A DNA stretch of 64,000 bases. Origin: Erythrophleum ivorense (taxonomy: Eukaryota; Streptophyta; Magnoliopsida; Fabales; Fabaceae). Every line of letters begins with the position of its first letter. Within the stretch, counting starts at the first letter, position 1. Below the pieces are notes generated by a model. It saw nothing but the letters and a program-made list of their open reading frames with translations. It was not told where the DNA came from and ran no database searches. The stretch spans positions 1,183,001 to 1,247,000 of the forward strand of contig JAIUCV010000002.1 of NCBI GenBank assembly GCA_026724425.1, read 5' to 3'. Both the position numbers and the translations under genes were made by a program. Positions 36,178 to 49,109 of this stretch are shown here, in pieces.

Positions 36178-38547
36178 TCATGAGGGCATATTGAAGTGAA
36201 AAAGCCAAGAAATGACAAAGGCAAAGACCATACAAGCAAGCAGAAAATTCAAGAAGCGGTGGCCTTGCCAGAAATTTCGAGTTTCTGAAGGAGTCACAAG
36301 TCCAGTTGGTGGTACCATGGAGGCATTATTTGCCTCATTCCATTGTTCCGTTGTTTCAACCTCAAAAACACCAGCTACATTGTGTGCAATTGATCCACAG
36401 ATTTCACAGGTTCTGTCATTGAAGTAGAATAATTAGTGCAGTTCAAACCCAAAAAAGTGCCCTCAGTGGCTACAAAAACTAATGACGGAGATAGAGCAGC
36501 AAAATTGAAACACAACTAATATATATTTCTGGCAAGAAAATATGATCTTATGAAGTGCTAAGGGAAATTGGAGTCAGAACGTATTCAGTTCAACTGCACG
36601 ACAGAGTCATATAACTTTACAACTCAAGAGTCAAGACAGTGCGCAAATGAGGTAACTTTAGCAGATGTTGATCCCACAATGCCTATGACCTCCCGAACCA
36701 TCAATATCTTCGAGCAAATTTAAATGCCTAGAAATACTGGTATAACTTAAAACTTCCTAGATATACCTCCATATTCTTAAAATGTATAAACTTATCAAGG
36801 CATTCATGTTTCGAGCCCATTCAAGCCAAATGAAATTCAAATGCCACAAGTTATTTTTGTTTTTAGATTATAGGGCAGCCCAGTGCACGAGGCTCCCACT
36901 AGGTGGGGTCTGGGGAGGGTAGTTGTACGCAGCCTTACTCCTATTTTTTTACAGAGAGGCTGTTTCCAGTTCGAACCCGTGATCTCCAGGTCACTCAGCG
37001 ACAACCTTACTGTTGCGCCAAGGCTCGCCCTCTTGTTTTTAGATTATCAACAAGAGAAAATATCATGTAACTTATATATAATATGTTCAACCACAAATTT
37101 AGCCAAAACCCAAACAGAACAATGGAAGGAATCTGACTGAAGCATGATCCAAGCAGCCAAGTCGGCAATTATTTTTCATTTAAAGGAGGAAACAGGGCCA
37201 GAGAAAAAAGGAATGGCAGGAGAGTACCGCTGCAAGGGATGGACAAGAGACCAGGAAGATAAGGGAGGGCAAAGGTTAGTCATGATTACAGCCAGAGCTG
37301 GGTTATGTTCCTTGAGATATTCTCCAATATGCAGTAATAGACTTCACTTACAAGGAGATTTTTTGAAAAAGTGTGAGCCAAAGGTCAGTAACATCTGGTA
37401 TCTCCATATTGACAGACAAGGGGCTTATCTTTTGGGTTCTAATTACAAATGACAGAGCAGAGTCTACGAACCAAAATGGCAGATAAAAAATAAACAATAA
37501 AGATTAGTGTTATTCTTACACTACCAAATTCACACCACTTCATATTCAAGGTCGAGACTCTCTGCCAGACTAATCAATCAAGTGGTGACCGGTAGGATAC
37601 TTCAATCAAGTCAAACAACATGGAAGACAAAACCCAATCTATTCTGCAGAAACAAAATTGAGAGGCAGAGGAAGGAAAGATAATATGTTGTCTGGAGTTT
37701 GGACCAGCAAGCAGGATATCTTCAGCCCGCACATCACATTTTCATCTTCACTTAAACTTAGTTCCAAATCATGTAGGTCAATCTCGTTTAATTTTCCAAT
37801 ACTAAGTCACTTCACATTAGGCACAGTCCTTTAGCCTCCAGAGTCCCAGGCTCTCTTCATATCATATGCTAAGGATAAGCAGGAAATTCAAAACGCTCCA
37901 GAATTAGTGAAGGGCTTTCTATAACTCAATTAAATGAATTGCACCTAAGTGTCTTAACAACTTCAAAATTTCACCCAAAAGTAAAGCATAGCAACTTAAT
38001 ATTTGGTGCTCACTGCAGCAACAATCTAATTATTATGCAACCAAAACCAATCTCGCAAATTCACGAACATCACCAAGATAATTAAGTTCAATAATTTGCC
38101 CCGCAACAAGCAAGCATAACCGATTGCAACAACACAAAAGTTTGTATTACAATGTACTTACTTGTTACCCTTGATCTTGAACCAAGCCTCAGCACAGTGT
38201 TTGTGGGCAGCAGCCAAATCATCCTTGCAAGAACATCCCAACTCAATAGAAGTTCCAGGTTCATGACTGGTCATATCCATGCTCAGATGACAAATCCTAC
38301 AATCCCTCTCCACCTTACCCAAATGTACCTTAGCCTCAGCCTCTGCACCACCCAGATCCACCTCCACCCTACACTTCGACGCAGAGGATCCCCTTTCCTT
38401 TTCAGACCCTCCCATAATCTCCGTATCGGACCTGTCACCGCTCTCTGAAGAATACCCTTCACTGTCGGCACCGCCGACGGAGCTCCTTCGACAACCATTC
38501 TCTATATCAATAACATGAGGCTTGTCGGCAATCACCATTTTGAACAC
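36178..38547 (-). CDS. RING-CH (RINGv, MARCH-like) E3 ubiquitin ligase-type membrane protein (206 aa)
   Basis: Two minus-strand exons, 38547-38162 and 36412-36178, join in phase 2 through a GT-AG intron of 1,749 bp. The protein has a Ser/Glu-rich N-terminal half, then a RING-CH zinc finger. The Cys and His ligands appear in C4HC3 order: CRICH, GCSC, HKHC and CEIC, the last just after the splice junction (KGNK/TCEICGS). The order HKHCAEAWFKIKG is typical of the family. A single C-terminal membrane helix (FLNFLLACMVFAFVISWLF) precedes the end at FHFNMPS. RING-CH proteins recruit E2 enzymes and ubiquitinate membrane or nearby targets; the target here is unknown. A second in-frame Met (38538) is also a possible start. 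The intron carries an Au-type SINE. Confidence 0.9.
36857..37047 (-). mobile_element. Au-type SINE in the RING-CH gene intron
   Basis: A tRNA-derived SINE occupies 36872-37032. Read on the minus strand it begins GGGCGAGCCTTGGCGCAAC (box A region), contains GGTTCGAAC (box B, near 36977-36985), and continues through GTAAGGCTGCGTACAA to end with GTGCACTGGGCTGCCCT, which is the Au SINE pattern as I remember it. It is flanked by a perfect 15-bp target duplication TTGTTTTTAGATTAT (36857-36871 and 37033-37047). It lies in the same orientation as the host gene. Confidence 0.92.
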
Positions 38548-39636
38548 CCAAGTTGAGAATCTTCATGTAACGACTCCGAGAGGCAAAGATCATTAATAGT
38601 CACGGAGGATGGAGAAGACGTGGGAGTTTTACTGAAGCAGAGGAGGCAAGACTAGAGTGACGTGGATTGTGTAAGGTATTAAGCAACACATTACTTTAGT
38701 GTGGAGGGTGAGTGATCTCTCCCTTTCGACAGCCACAGGACTCGAAGTGGGGGAGGGAGGGAGGGACAGAGTGCCAGAAAGGGAGAAAGAGAGATCAATA
38801 AACGAAGGATCCCCTCACGGTAAGAATCAACAGCAGCTATTATTTTACCCCGAACGTTTTCTGTTTCTATTGTTTTTTTATTTTTCTCTCTCCCCATGAC
38901 TAGAAAAGAGTACTGATGGAACCAACGATATTAACCTTATTTTAATTTTAAAGATTGAAATTTTCCATATAGACAACAATTATTGGGTTTTACAAGATAA
39001 ATTTAATATTGAAGATCTGGCTCTCATGTCGTTTCCCTTTTTCTCATAATAATAAGTTACACGAACCTGATTTTCTTATGACGTAATTACAACTTTGAAA
39101 ACCTATAGTCAAAATATAATCTTTCGCTTTGATCCGATATACTATGAAAAGTTTATACTCTTAATTGTTAAATTATTTTAAAATATAATAATTATTATTT
39201 TATTATCATAGCCGAATTACTATAAGATCCAACCACTAAAAAGCAAAAAATTTCGAGAGTCTCGTCCAATGATAAGACCAAGGGTACATTTGACTCTTCA
39301 GGGGAATACATATAGCAGTGGAGCAATGCAGGTTCTATTAACATTAGTAGGCATAGGAACACCATCCTGAGGAAAACAACTTCTTCTACTGAATCAAGTT
39401 TATATATGTATATATATGTATGTATTTTTTTTTCCCAGATGAAAAAACTTCCACTAGGTATTTCAAAGAAACTATCATGACCTCCTCACGTCAACGAGGA
39501 AGGACTGCTCACAAAATAAATTTTTTTCAGCCCCCGCAATCAGATTGACTTGAGACAAACTTAAACCACCAATCCACCCACCATAATAAGCCACAAAGAA
39601 AGATGGTAAAATCAGCAGACTTATCTCAAGCATCCA
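38548..39636. other. Promoter of the RING-CH gene and spacer to the MYB gene
   Basis: The region upstream of the minus-strand RING-CH start includes a G-rich tract on the plus strand (38749-38765), which is a CT-rich tract on the coding strand and could be a Y-patch-like core promoter element. From about 38900 to 39636 is AT-rich spacer and the 3' UTR side of the MYB gene. No other gene is seen. Confidence 0.45.
38749..38765 (+). promoter_or_regulatory. G-quadruplex-type / CT-rich promoter tract
   Basis: GGGGGAGGGAGGGAGGG fits the four-run G-quadruplex pattern. It lies about 200 bp upstream of the RING-CH start codon; on that gene's coding strand it is a pyrimidine patch. Confidence 0.5.
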
Positions 39637-42600
39637 TCAAACTTCCGCAGGCATTACAAATGGATGACTAGGCATCTGCGTTGATGACATTTCTTGCATC
39701 ACACCCACAAACTTGCTTGCTCCCTCCTCAAAGAAGCCATTTTGGAAGGCAGTAGCAACACCTTGGGATGCTGTCAAGTTTGCAGCATTCTCAGTTACTC
39801 TGGCACCATGATTCTCAAGGCCACTCTTGATCCAAGCAATATTGTTCAAATCTGTAGCTATAGAGATTAGTTCATGACTTGACATAGAGGGGGGATCCAA
39901 ATAGTCAAAGAACTCAGGACCTAATAGTGAACCATGTGAATGGCTTCCCCGTGAACCCGCTGAACAGCAGCCATGACCACATTGCAACGGAACCATCGGC
40001 TCACAACCAACATCATCAAATAGCTTACAGGGTCCTACTTCTGCTTTGGATGATTGGACCAAAGGGCCCTGCATCGGGAGCATCTTTGAATATGTGGATC
40101 CAATTGTTGGCCTGCTCGGAGGATTATAGACACTAAATGCACTAACCCGTGCTACTGGTTGACAGAGGGTAGGATGTTCCTCCACTTCAGCTCCATCTTT
40201 TCTTGGAGGATTATCTTCATCCTGATTAATACCACCATCCATCCCGACATTGTTAACTTGTGTAGAATTCAATGAATTGATATCCCCTACTGACATGGTT
40301 TCTTCAGAGGACGCCTTTATTTTGTCAGGGGCCTCAAGGCTGCCCTCTTCCATCATGCCAGCACCCACAGGGACATATCTTCCCAGATCCATGCACCTGC
40401 GCTTAAGTGTAGAATTCCAGTGATTTTTTATTGCATTATCTGTTCTGCCTGGAAGAAGCCTGGCTATTGCTGCCCATTTGTTTCCATGCATTGCATGGGC
40501 TGCAACTATGATACGATCCTCTTCTTCTGCAGCAATTTACATTTCATTAGACTTTGTGAGGCACAAGGTATTCATCACGGGGGACTAATTTGTCAATTGA
40601 CTGAATACAAGTTTACAACAAGAGATTATATAGCATATAAAACAAAAATACCTAGCAGGAAAAATAAAAATACGTGCAGGTTTTGTGTCAGCTATCAGCT
40701 TTCTACCCTTATCTTCCAATCTATCGGAGGCCCCATAAAAATACAAGACTTGCATAAAGTTTCTTAAGTGTTTTCTATCAAGTTCTTCAATAATAATATA
40801 TCATCTGGAGCAACTTCTTTTAAAAATCCAATTATATGGTGTTGAGCTATAAAATATATCCATTTGTCATGTTTTTATTGGATAACTTGATAGCAAGTAC
40901 TTAAAAGCTGTACCTAAGTCTTGTCCCACATAAAATCCACAAATGACATATAACATTGGAAAGCAACAGTATAGAGAAACTCAATCTTAAAAATTAACCA
41001 TGTTTCTCATGTTGCTAATATAGGCAAACAAAGACATAACACTGGTGAAAATCAATTCATGCCCCAGAGAAGGCAACTTGTTAGTGATAGATATCAATGT
41101 ATAATGCATCTCCACATGAAGTCCACGTTATCCAATAATGGGTAAGCAGAAAACAGCCAACTTTATGTTAACTGTCCCACAGCTCAATACATAATGGATA
41201 TCCTAGTGTAAAACTATGTCAAGCGTTGCAGTTGTTGAAAAAGCTTATAATTTAAACAGGGAATGGAAAAGGCAGAGTCTATCACATACAGCAAAGAAGT
41301 ATAAGGTAAGACAAGTATGTGAATCTTTCCTGCTGTAAGTAAAACACCAAATAAATATGGAAATTTGTTCCTGAAATGACAAATGATCTTTCTGAAGTCT
41401 GAGAAAGATGAAGAGAAGAAAATGCTACTGCATTTATTGCCAAGAGGTTTGATTTAGAAGTGAAACCAAACAAAAGCAAGAAACCAAGAGGAGCTACACC
41501 TCAAGGTGTTCAGTCTTCAAGGAATATAATGAAACCAAGAGCTTATGAGCTGTCACCCCAACCTAATCACTAGTAAAAGGATACTTTAAATAGCGAAGCT
41601 GTCTCCCCATGATAACCAGTAATAGTGAAGCTGTCTTCCTATGACAACCAGTAGTATTAATATTTCAAATAATTTCTAGCCTAACAATAGCCCGAAATAT
41701 GAGTTATGTATGGAAATCTGAGGTGCTTGGTCTCAATTCCCAATGTAGCCACAGCAAGGAGATAATGACCACGAAAAGGAAACAATATCTCATTATTGTA
41801 TTCATGGTCAAATACTGACTAAAAATAAAATATTTAAAAGCCACATACAGTTAATTTCTACCTGGTAAAACAAATCAAATAGATACACACAGGCAACACA
41901 TTCCCATTAAGGTACAAATTAGCCTCACAACTGGCAAGTTGCAAGCTTCACCAGGTTAAAGGCCTGCTCATTTCACAAATGAACTAGCCTGACTTTACCC
42001 TTACATCATTTGGGTAATCATAAGTCCATTCATGCCAATTTAAGTGAGTCTTATTGATCACCAAAAATGCATCTGTTAAATCAAAAGAAGATACATATGT
42101 AAAGCCTAAATTTATTTTACTAGGTATCAACAGTCTGGGACATAAGAAATTCAAGGGCTGCAAGTGAGATGGTGAAAACAAGACTAGCCAATTTGAGAAG
42201 ATTTTACTATTTAATTGCTCAAGATTAGATTAAACCTAGACATTGTCCACCATCTACACTATTTGTCAAACAATACCAAATTCCAATGCTGATTGTTGAT
42301 ATATTAAACCACAATTTTGTTACACAATTCAAATGAGAACAAGTTGATTAGGGACATGCTAAGGTGCCAGAACAGGACTCACACAGTTGACCTAGCAATA
42401 AATGATAATAAAACTACAAAATAACGAAAGAAACACCCATAACTAGTGATGAAGCTAAAACTCCTTGGTGGCATCACTCTGGCATTTACAATGCTGTTTT
42501 GATAGGTTCTTACAGCTTGAAGTGGTGAAAAATGACTGCAATGAGTTGAATTAACAAATTATCATCCTCACAAGGAATAAAACATCATTTTCAGCTATTA

Positions 42601-44013
42601 TTGCAAGATGATCTACTGAGCACTCTTGAAGCTGTAACAAATATAAATTAGATAAAAGCAATATACTGTTAAGTAATCGACATAGACTCAAAAAATTGCC
42701 AGAACGAAGATTACTGAATTGTAAATTGGACCACTCTAATGACACATAAAAGTACATCAGATATCTCCTTTCCCCTATAACATACAGTTTCTATATTTAA
42801 AATATAGAATATACTAGTGTTTCTGGAAATTATTCAAATAATACATTAATATCAGCTCATTGTTTTCTATCTGTCAATCACTTTCATATGTCATTACCAC
42901 TTCTTTTAATCTTCATCCACCAACTTGTCCTAATTGCTTGAAATGTTGATGTTCTAACCGATCATTTATAGCTCTCCAATGGATATTAGGACTACCTTTC
43001 CTTACATCAAACTTCTCATATGGGGTCAAATCAAGATGTAGAGAGTGGCACATTGCTTTGTCCATCAATTGTTTCCACTAGACTGTGTAGTTCCACGTTA
43101 CCACTTTGGTTTCTTGTCCATCTCTTTAGAAATGGAAACATTATTGTTAGTTTCACATGAAGTTCCATACCTTGCTCACTTAATTCTATTAAACCACCAA
43201 GGTTACTGAGCTTACACTCTTAAAGTTATTGTGTAGTGCATCTAACAGGATCCTGCAAGATTGTTTGTATGCACATTCACATATAAGCCTCTACAAATTT
43301 GACCCTGTTGAAGCCTTTGATTTTAGATATTCCCGTGTTATAAAATTAAATAAAGGACCAAAGCAGTGCTAGCTAAGTACCTCAACTGTTATTTAACTTG
43401 TATCCCATATTGGTGTTGACCATTCAAATTCAGTAGTTGAAGATGATAAAACCATAAGACAAACCAAAATTTGGCAATCAGTCAAGTTCCTAATCATAAG
43501 TGCACAAATTTTATTTAAATATGGAGGGGAGTAAATTGTTACATTTCAACTAAACATTACCATGCAAAACTATATCCTAAGTGTTGAGGATCAAGAAATT
43601 TCTCTTAAATTATTGCTTTCTGGCATCCAAGTAAGGAATACTTAAAGGCCTTGATACAAAGCACAATACTATAAACCAAAGTAGCTGGTGTGTTTTCAGC
43701 GAGTCTAGTCAGGTGAACAATAAGGGGGACAATAATAAGGTCATTTATGTGGCCATAGATAACTTAACCATTGTCCCACAAAAAGTCAATCAACCATTTT
43801 GTGTACATTCTATATCAACATATTCTAGATAGATATGAATACAGGTCTTAGTTGATTTTAAATGCAGAGACCAGAACCAAAAAGCTGATTGCCATAAGAA
43901 CTTAGACCAACAATGCATGATCACTATGAATGCAGGCTACAATTTCCAGTTTCTCGTTCATGGTCCAGCCATCCAGTTCAACTGATATCTAAGTAATGCG
44001 TAGGAAGAAAAAA

Positions 44014-44045
<32 letters not shown>

Positions 44046-44972
44046 TAAGTTCTTATTGTCACAAACCATTGAGACCTCAACTTCTCATTGACTATGAAGT
44101 AAACAAATTGGTAAATTTTGAAGACCTTTATTTCACAATAAATCTTAAAATAAGAGAGAAAATGTAATGTTTTATGCAGAGACATTTATAACTTTCAGCA
44201 AGACTCAAATACAGGCATATAACGAGCAGCCCCGGCCCAGACAAATTTCATTCTCTATGACGAGACAAGTTACTCACCAAAAAAAAGAGGGGGGCGGGGG
44301 AAGCTAATTAATCTGTAATTCAAAGAAATGAGGTCAAGAAAAGATCAGTTCTTTTTTTCCTTTAAAAAAAAAAGACCCAATTGAATAACCTTGTACCCTA
44401 GATTCCAGAAACGTCGACTTAAACACAGAATGAACAGTCGTCAAAACCCAAGACCCCGCCCCCTAAGGCCACAACGATAATACCAGATAAAACCACCTAA
44501 CTAATAATCGAGACCTTTTCCAGGTTGAAACAACAAAGATTGAGCAAAAAATCCAAAATGGGAATAACATTGCACAAAAAGAAATCAATAGAAACGTGGA
44601 CAACGATAAGATAATAACTGGGCAATGGAGGTTACCAGTAAATGGCTTGCGTTTAACACAGGGGTCAAGCTGATTACACCAACGGAGACGGCAAGACTTG
44701 CCGGAGCGACCAGGAATCCCTCGCGCGATCATGCTCCAATTCCTTGCCCCAAACTTGCTAACCAATCGACTGAGAACGGCATCCTCCTCTGGGGACCATG
44801 GTCCCTTCACTCTACCAGCAACGTTTCCGTCTCCAAGCCCAGACAAGTCAACATCGCCGGCCAAGGGTTCCAAGTCGGCACCACCGGCAACTTCCGAGTC
44901 GGCGACGCCATTGTTGGGAGGTTCGACGAAAGGAGAGGGAGAGGCAGAGCCGGTACGGTCTCCTTCAGTCAT
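39637..44972 (-). CDS. R2R3-MYB transcription factor, MYB1/MYB25/MYB109-like (408 aa)
   Basis: Two minus-strand exons, 44972-44636 and 40526-39637, join in phase 1 through a GT-AG intron of 4,109 bp. After an acidic N-terminus of about 53 residues come the R2 repeat (KGPWSPEEDAVLSRLVSKFG, ending WCNQLDP) and the R3 repeat (KRKPFTEEEDRIIVAAHAMH, ending HWNSTLKRR). The regularly spaced Trp residues of R2 are present, and R3 starts with Phe in place of the first Trp, as usual. The DNA-binding domain closely fits the Arabidopsis MYB1/MYB25/MYB109 subgroup as I remember it. The long C-terminal part is of low conservation. Expected to be a nuclear DNA-binding regulator. The intron falls at the start of R3 and is very long for this class. 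GC-rich exon 1 and AT-rich intron differ sharply in composition. Confidence 0.92.
41592..41655. repeat. 32-bp tandem duplication in the MYB intron
   Basis: Two adjacent 32-bp units (41592-41623 and 41624-41655) share GAAGCTGTCT and AACCAGTA blocks with about five differences. Confidence 0.75.
44019..44043. repeat. (TA)n microsatellite in the MYB intron
   Basis: About twelve TA units, near the donor end of the long MYB intron. Confidence 0.9.
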
Positions 44973-46240
44973 AGCGGTTTACTGGTTGGCAAAGCGTCAG
45001 TTTTGTTTGTTTGAGATTTTCTTCCTCTAGAAATAGAAGAGACTCTATTATACCTACCCGCCTAACTGCATATTGGGGCACGCACAGCGCAAGTGACAAG
45101 ACCACATAGTATGTGCGCAAATGTCTCCCTCATCTCCTTTCCCATTTTGTAAGGCGGTTGTTTTTAAATGACCGTCATGTCCCCTTTTATGTAAGTGAAA
45201 CGACGTTGTTCGGGAGCTAACCGCCGTTTGCTTTCACCTGGTTGGTTGACTATGTTGACAACTGGCTCATCCATTTATCAGATTATTACCCCTAAATTGG
45301 CCCTAACTTGCGGTTTTACCCTCTCCGTTACAAGCTTTCGGGTGTCAGCCCATTCAAAATGGATGTCAAGGATATCCTAGCCCAGCTGTTCGGGCTGCGT
45401 GCCACAAAAGCCACCTCCTAGGCCCTAATAATTCAACACTTTCCAAAACTAAATATAAACTTTATATAATTGCATGAAATTCATATTAATTATATAAGTT
45501 AGTTCAAATTTTTTTAAAAAATAGAAGTAGAAAAAATTTGAGAAAAACGAAAAATAGAAAATTTCTCTCTCTCTTTTTTTTTAAAGTGAGATCCATGAAT
45601 AGTTTAAAAAAATTATTTTACAGTGCTGATTTATTCTTATTATATATATATATATATATATATATATCTTGTCTGAAAATAAGGCGTTGGAGCTGACTAC
45701 ATCTTTTTAACTCTCTGAATAAAATCATATAAAAAGCATTCTTAACTAATACAATGGATCCTTCATGACATACAATAATGAAGTGGCCGGGGGGCGACAG
45801 TTATCTGCTTACAGTGAAGAATGTATGATTGCGTGCAGGAATGAGATGCAGTGGTCCACCAACTTCCTCCTTGTTTGGCTGGGGTATGTTAAGGGAAGGA
45901 GATGTGAGAACCATGGATGAAGTGTCGGTGTTGGAATGATATTCAGTAGGTCCACTTACGTATAAGCTTCGACCGGATTGAGTGCTAGTCCCATTTCAGA
46001 TGTCCTTTAACTATCAGTTGCTGCTCGAGGATCGAGCTAGGTTGATGGTGAAATAACATGACGCCATGGGGATATATATAGCAAAACATAAACCAAATCT
46101 ATGTATGTATTGATTTTACTTACTTTACTCGATTACAAATTAATAAATGCATTCTTCGCCTTTACTTCTTTTGTTTCGAAAATAACCTAAGTCTTTGTAT
46201 TAATTAAAATAGACGTTTTAAGCATATATAACATTTTAGA
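44973..46240. other. Promoter of the MYB gene and spacer
   Basis: The first 250 bp upstream of the MYB start are less AT-rich and include AAACGACGTTGTT-like (near 45198) and CCGCCGTTT (near 45222) motifs of the kind common in dicot promoters. A (TA)n tract lies at 45643-45667. No other gene is seen. Confidence 0.45.
45643..45667. repeat. (TA)n microsatellite
   Basis: About twelve uninterrupted TA units. Confidence 0.9.
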
Positions 46241-46246
46241 GGGCCT

Positions 46247-47631
46247 GTTGGGAATGAATAGATATGCGCAAGATTTAATCTATCATGTAATAATTCAAAT
46301 ATATTATAATTAATTCATTTTGATAAATAGTGTGGGATTTATTGTTATATATATTATTTGATTATTTAATTAATAAAACAAGATCATTGATTAAATAGAG
46401 ATCATGATAGTGAAATAATTGAGAATAAAACACTAGTGATAATGTATATGTGATTGTTTTTATTAGATGAAGATGAATTAGTTTCATTTATTAAATTACC
46501 TATATAAATGATACATATGTGTAGATATAATTATTGAATTGATTCAATTGAGAATTCCTCATAATTAGTATTACTTTTAAACTATCAATAAGATATTTTC
46601 ATTCAAAATATGGTGTAAAAGTCTTCTTTGGCTTGAGGCGATTATAATAATTGACAAGTCATTTATTGTGCTTTGATTCTGGACATCTAATGTTTTGGGG
46701 TGCTAGTTGAATGAATATTAGATATGACTAAATACTTGTAGAATTAATGATTGATCAAGGAGAAATCCATAAATTCTTGGTAAATAAGCTTTGTGATTAT
46801 AACAACAAAATTAAGACATTGGCTAGGGCAATTGAATAATAAAGAAAAGAGTTTTTTAAGTTATTCATTAGTTAATTATAATTAACTTAAAACATAAATG
46901 GTGACCAATTAGAGTTTGACTGTTGTATTATACTTCAAGGTTAACCTAGAACTAGGTTGATGGAAAGAATATTCCATTATTCTTCTAAAGGTTCTTGAAA
47001 GTAAAAAAAATTTACTTCATGCTATTCAGACATTAAGGAGTATACTACTAGAGGCTAACCATGATTAGTAAAATGGTTTAACTAATTTATTATTGGCTTA
47101 GTATCATACTTATAGGGTCATACACTAACAAGTGTTTTAATATGTGCTAGAGACCTATTTAATTTATTATTTGATAATTAAATTGGAGAACTTGATTTAA
47201 TCAAATAAATAAATAAATTTTATCCAAATGGAATATTATTATATTCTTTGCTAGAAAACAAAATGAAATTTCAAAATTTGAAATTTACAAGACATTACAT
47301 CTAATGTTATATATCAAATAGGATGGTTTTATGTATTGTCTCTTAATTACTTTCTAATTTGCAGGACATGATGAGTACTTAATAAATAAAATAATATTTT
47401 ATTTATGTTTATATAAGCATTATAAAAAAAGAGAAAAAACACAACAAAATCAAAGAAATTTTCCTTGTAGTTCCAAACCTCAAATTTTTTTAAAGATATT
47501 TTGGCTCAAGATTGGTAACAAAGCTTGGTTTTGATGTGAATACGCATAGAGTCTTTATGCAATCCAAATTTTATTTATTTTTTGTCCTTTGGATATGTAT
47601 ATATGTATTTTAAAGTCAATTCCACAGACTA
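46247..47631 (+). mobile_element. Possible degenerate solo LTR
   Basis: The stretch begins TGTTGGGAATGAA and ends near CAATTCCACA, so it has the TG...CA borders of an LTR, and its composition and layout resemble gypsy-type LTRs. It includes phrases such as AGGGTCATACACTAACAAG. No matching second LTR, internal domain or target duplication was found, so this is a weak call. Confidence 0.25.
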
Positions 47632-47984
47632 CAAGTAGGATTCACACTTTGTTGGTTGTGTTTTGTCTTTAATTGAAAAATAAGAGTAAAGTTCTCTTCA
47701 TTAATTTGATTGGTTGATTGTTATAAATGATTTGAAATATTTTATTTATAGAAGGTATTATGCTAGATTGGCTTTAACTTATTAAGTCTGACATATTGCT
47801 ATAATATTCAAAAGAAAATGGAGTTTGATAGAAGAGGAAGAAAGGGAATTCATTTGAAATGCACTGTAGTATTAAAGTATTAGTTTATCTTTACTTTTTA
47901 TTAAGTTCAACTAGTACAATGAGAAAATGAAATTTTGTATGTTTAATTTGGCTTATGGATGAGAGATTATCTTGTATTTTGTGC

Positions 47985-48600
47985 TAGTCACGTCTTTGTT
48001 CAGGGCATGACAATAGGGAACAATTTTCTCTTGAATTTGAAAGATCATCATGTATTAGATGGAGTTATATTCATTCTTGGAATGAATATTTTTTGGCCAA
48101 CCATGTTTCCAATAATTATCATGGCTTTAATCACATGTTTACCTAATGGAATAATAATCAATCAAGTTCCATTACATAAACCTAAGGATTGATCTATGTT
48201 TTTAATGAGCATAACTAGAATTTCAACTTTGAAGATTAGCTTATGTCATAGGAGACCATAACAATTGATGCTATTTAACAAATCAAGAGTGTAAAGATTC
48301 TCAAACGATTTAGTGCTTTCACTTGTTTAGCATATATAGTCATAGCTTAAATATTTTTTTTGTTCTCTAGGCAAGGATAGCATGTAATGATTAACCTGAT
48401 CAAGAATGTCAAGAGTTGGTGCAAGAATTGCACAATCTTTTAAATAAGATATGTTTGACAAATTGTCAATCAAAGAGGGATATGTGGAGGATACAACTAC
48501 AAAAATAGGATTTATATAAGATGTAAGGAGTAATTCTACAGGAATGTTAATATCAACCTTTCCATACGTGGGGTTCACCAATTTTTCTATCACCAACATT
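47985..48600 (-). pseudogene. Helitron PIF1-type helicase remnant 1
   Basis: On the minus strand, 48599-48327 reads as a degraded piece of the plant Helitron helicase (INIPVELLLTSYINPI, YPSLIDNLSNISYLKDCAIL, APTLDILDQVNHYMLSLP). Further along the strand, to about 47990, come MLIKNIDQSLGLCNGT, IIIGNMVGQKIFIPRMN and FKFKRKLFPIV-like segments in the order expected for the C-terminal helicase part. Stops and frameshifts separate the pieces. The final SQGQ and CYVALSR-type motifs are absent here. The Rep/HUH domain of an autonomous Helitron is not present nearby. Confidence 0.8.
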
Positions 48601-48944
48601 AAGAATCTACTTAGAATTGGCTATGATGATGTCATCTTTCTCATAATTTTATTTGTCTATTGGGATAATTTTTTATGATTTTATACTATTATTCTTGATA
48701 ATCTTTATGATTAATTATGTTAAATTTTGTTGCATGATTTTTCTTTATAGTTGCTCCTTTTGTTGTTGACAAAAACAAGGAGAAAAATGTTACTTTGTGC
48801 AAAAAAATTTTTTAGTTAAGCTCAACTTAATTTCTATTTGTTGTATTGAACTTTATTTTATGTCAAGTTAAGATTAACTTAAGTTTACTTGTTATTAGTT
48901 GACTTACTTTTAACTTATTGTCTCTCTCTACCTTTGTACATATT

Positions 48945-48972
48945 AATCAATATATATATATATATATATATA
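48945..48972. repeat. (TA)n microsatellite
   Basis: About twelve TA units between the first Helitron remnant and the palindromic repeat array. Confidence 0.85.
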
Positions 48973-49109
48973 ATATTAAATTTGAATCCTTGGCAACTAT
49001 TGAGGGTTGAGGAAGAGTTAAAAATAATAAAGACAAAAGTTAAGATGAGAGGAAAAACTTGAATCAAACAAGAGTTAAAAATAGTAAAAATAGAATTTGT
49101 TGTCTTCCT

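Noticed and set aside
36212..36427. Plus-strand open frame of 71 codons
   Set aside because: It is the opposite strand of the second exon of the RING-CH gene, which reads as zinc finger plus membrane helix.
36977..36985. GGTTCGAAC (minus strand) as part of a tRNA gene
   Set aside because: The flanks do not fold as a tRNA and match an Au-type SINE with target duplications.
44625..45030. Two plus-strand open frames over the first MYB exon
   Set aside because: They are complements of the GC-rich MYB exon; the minus strand has the unmistakable R2 repeat.
47959..48192. Plus-strand open frame of 77 codons
   Set aside because: The minus strand of the same stretch matches Helitron helicase, so the plus-strand frame is a shadow.
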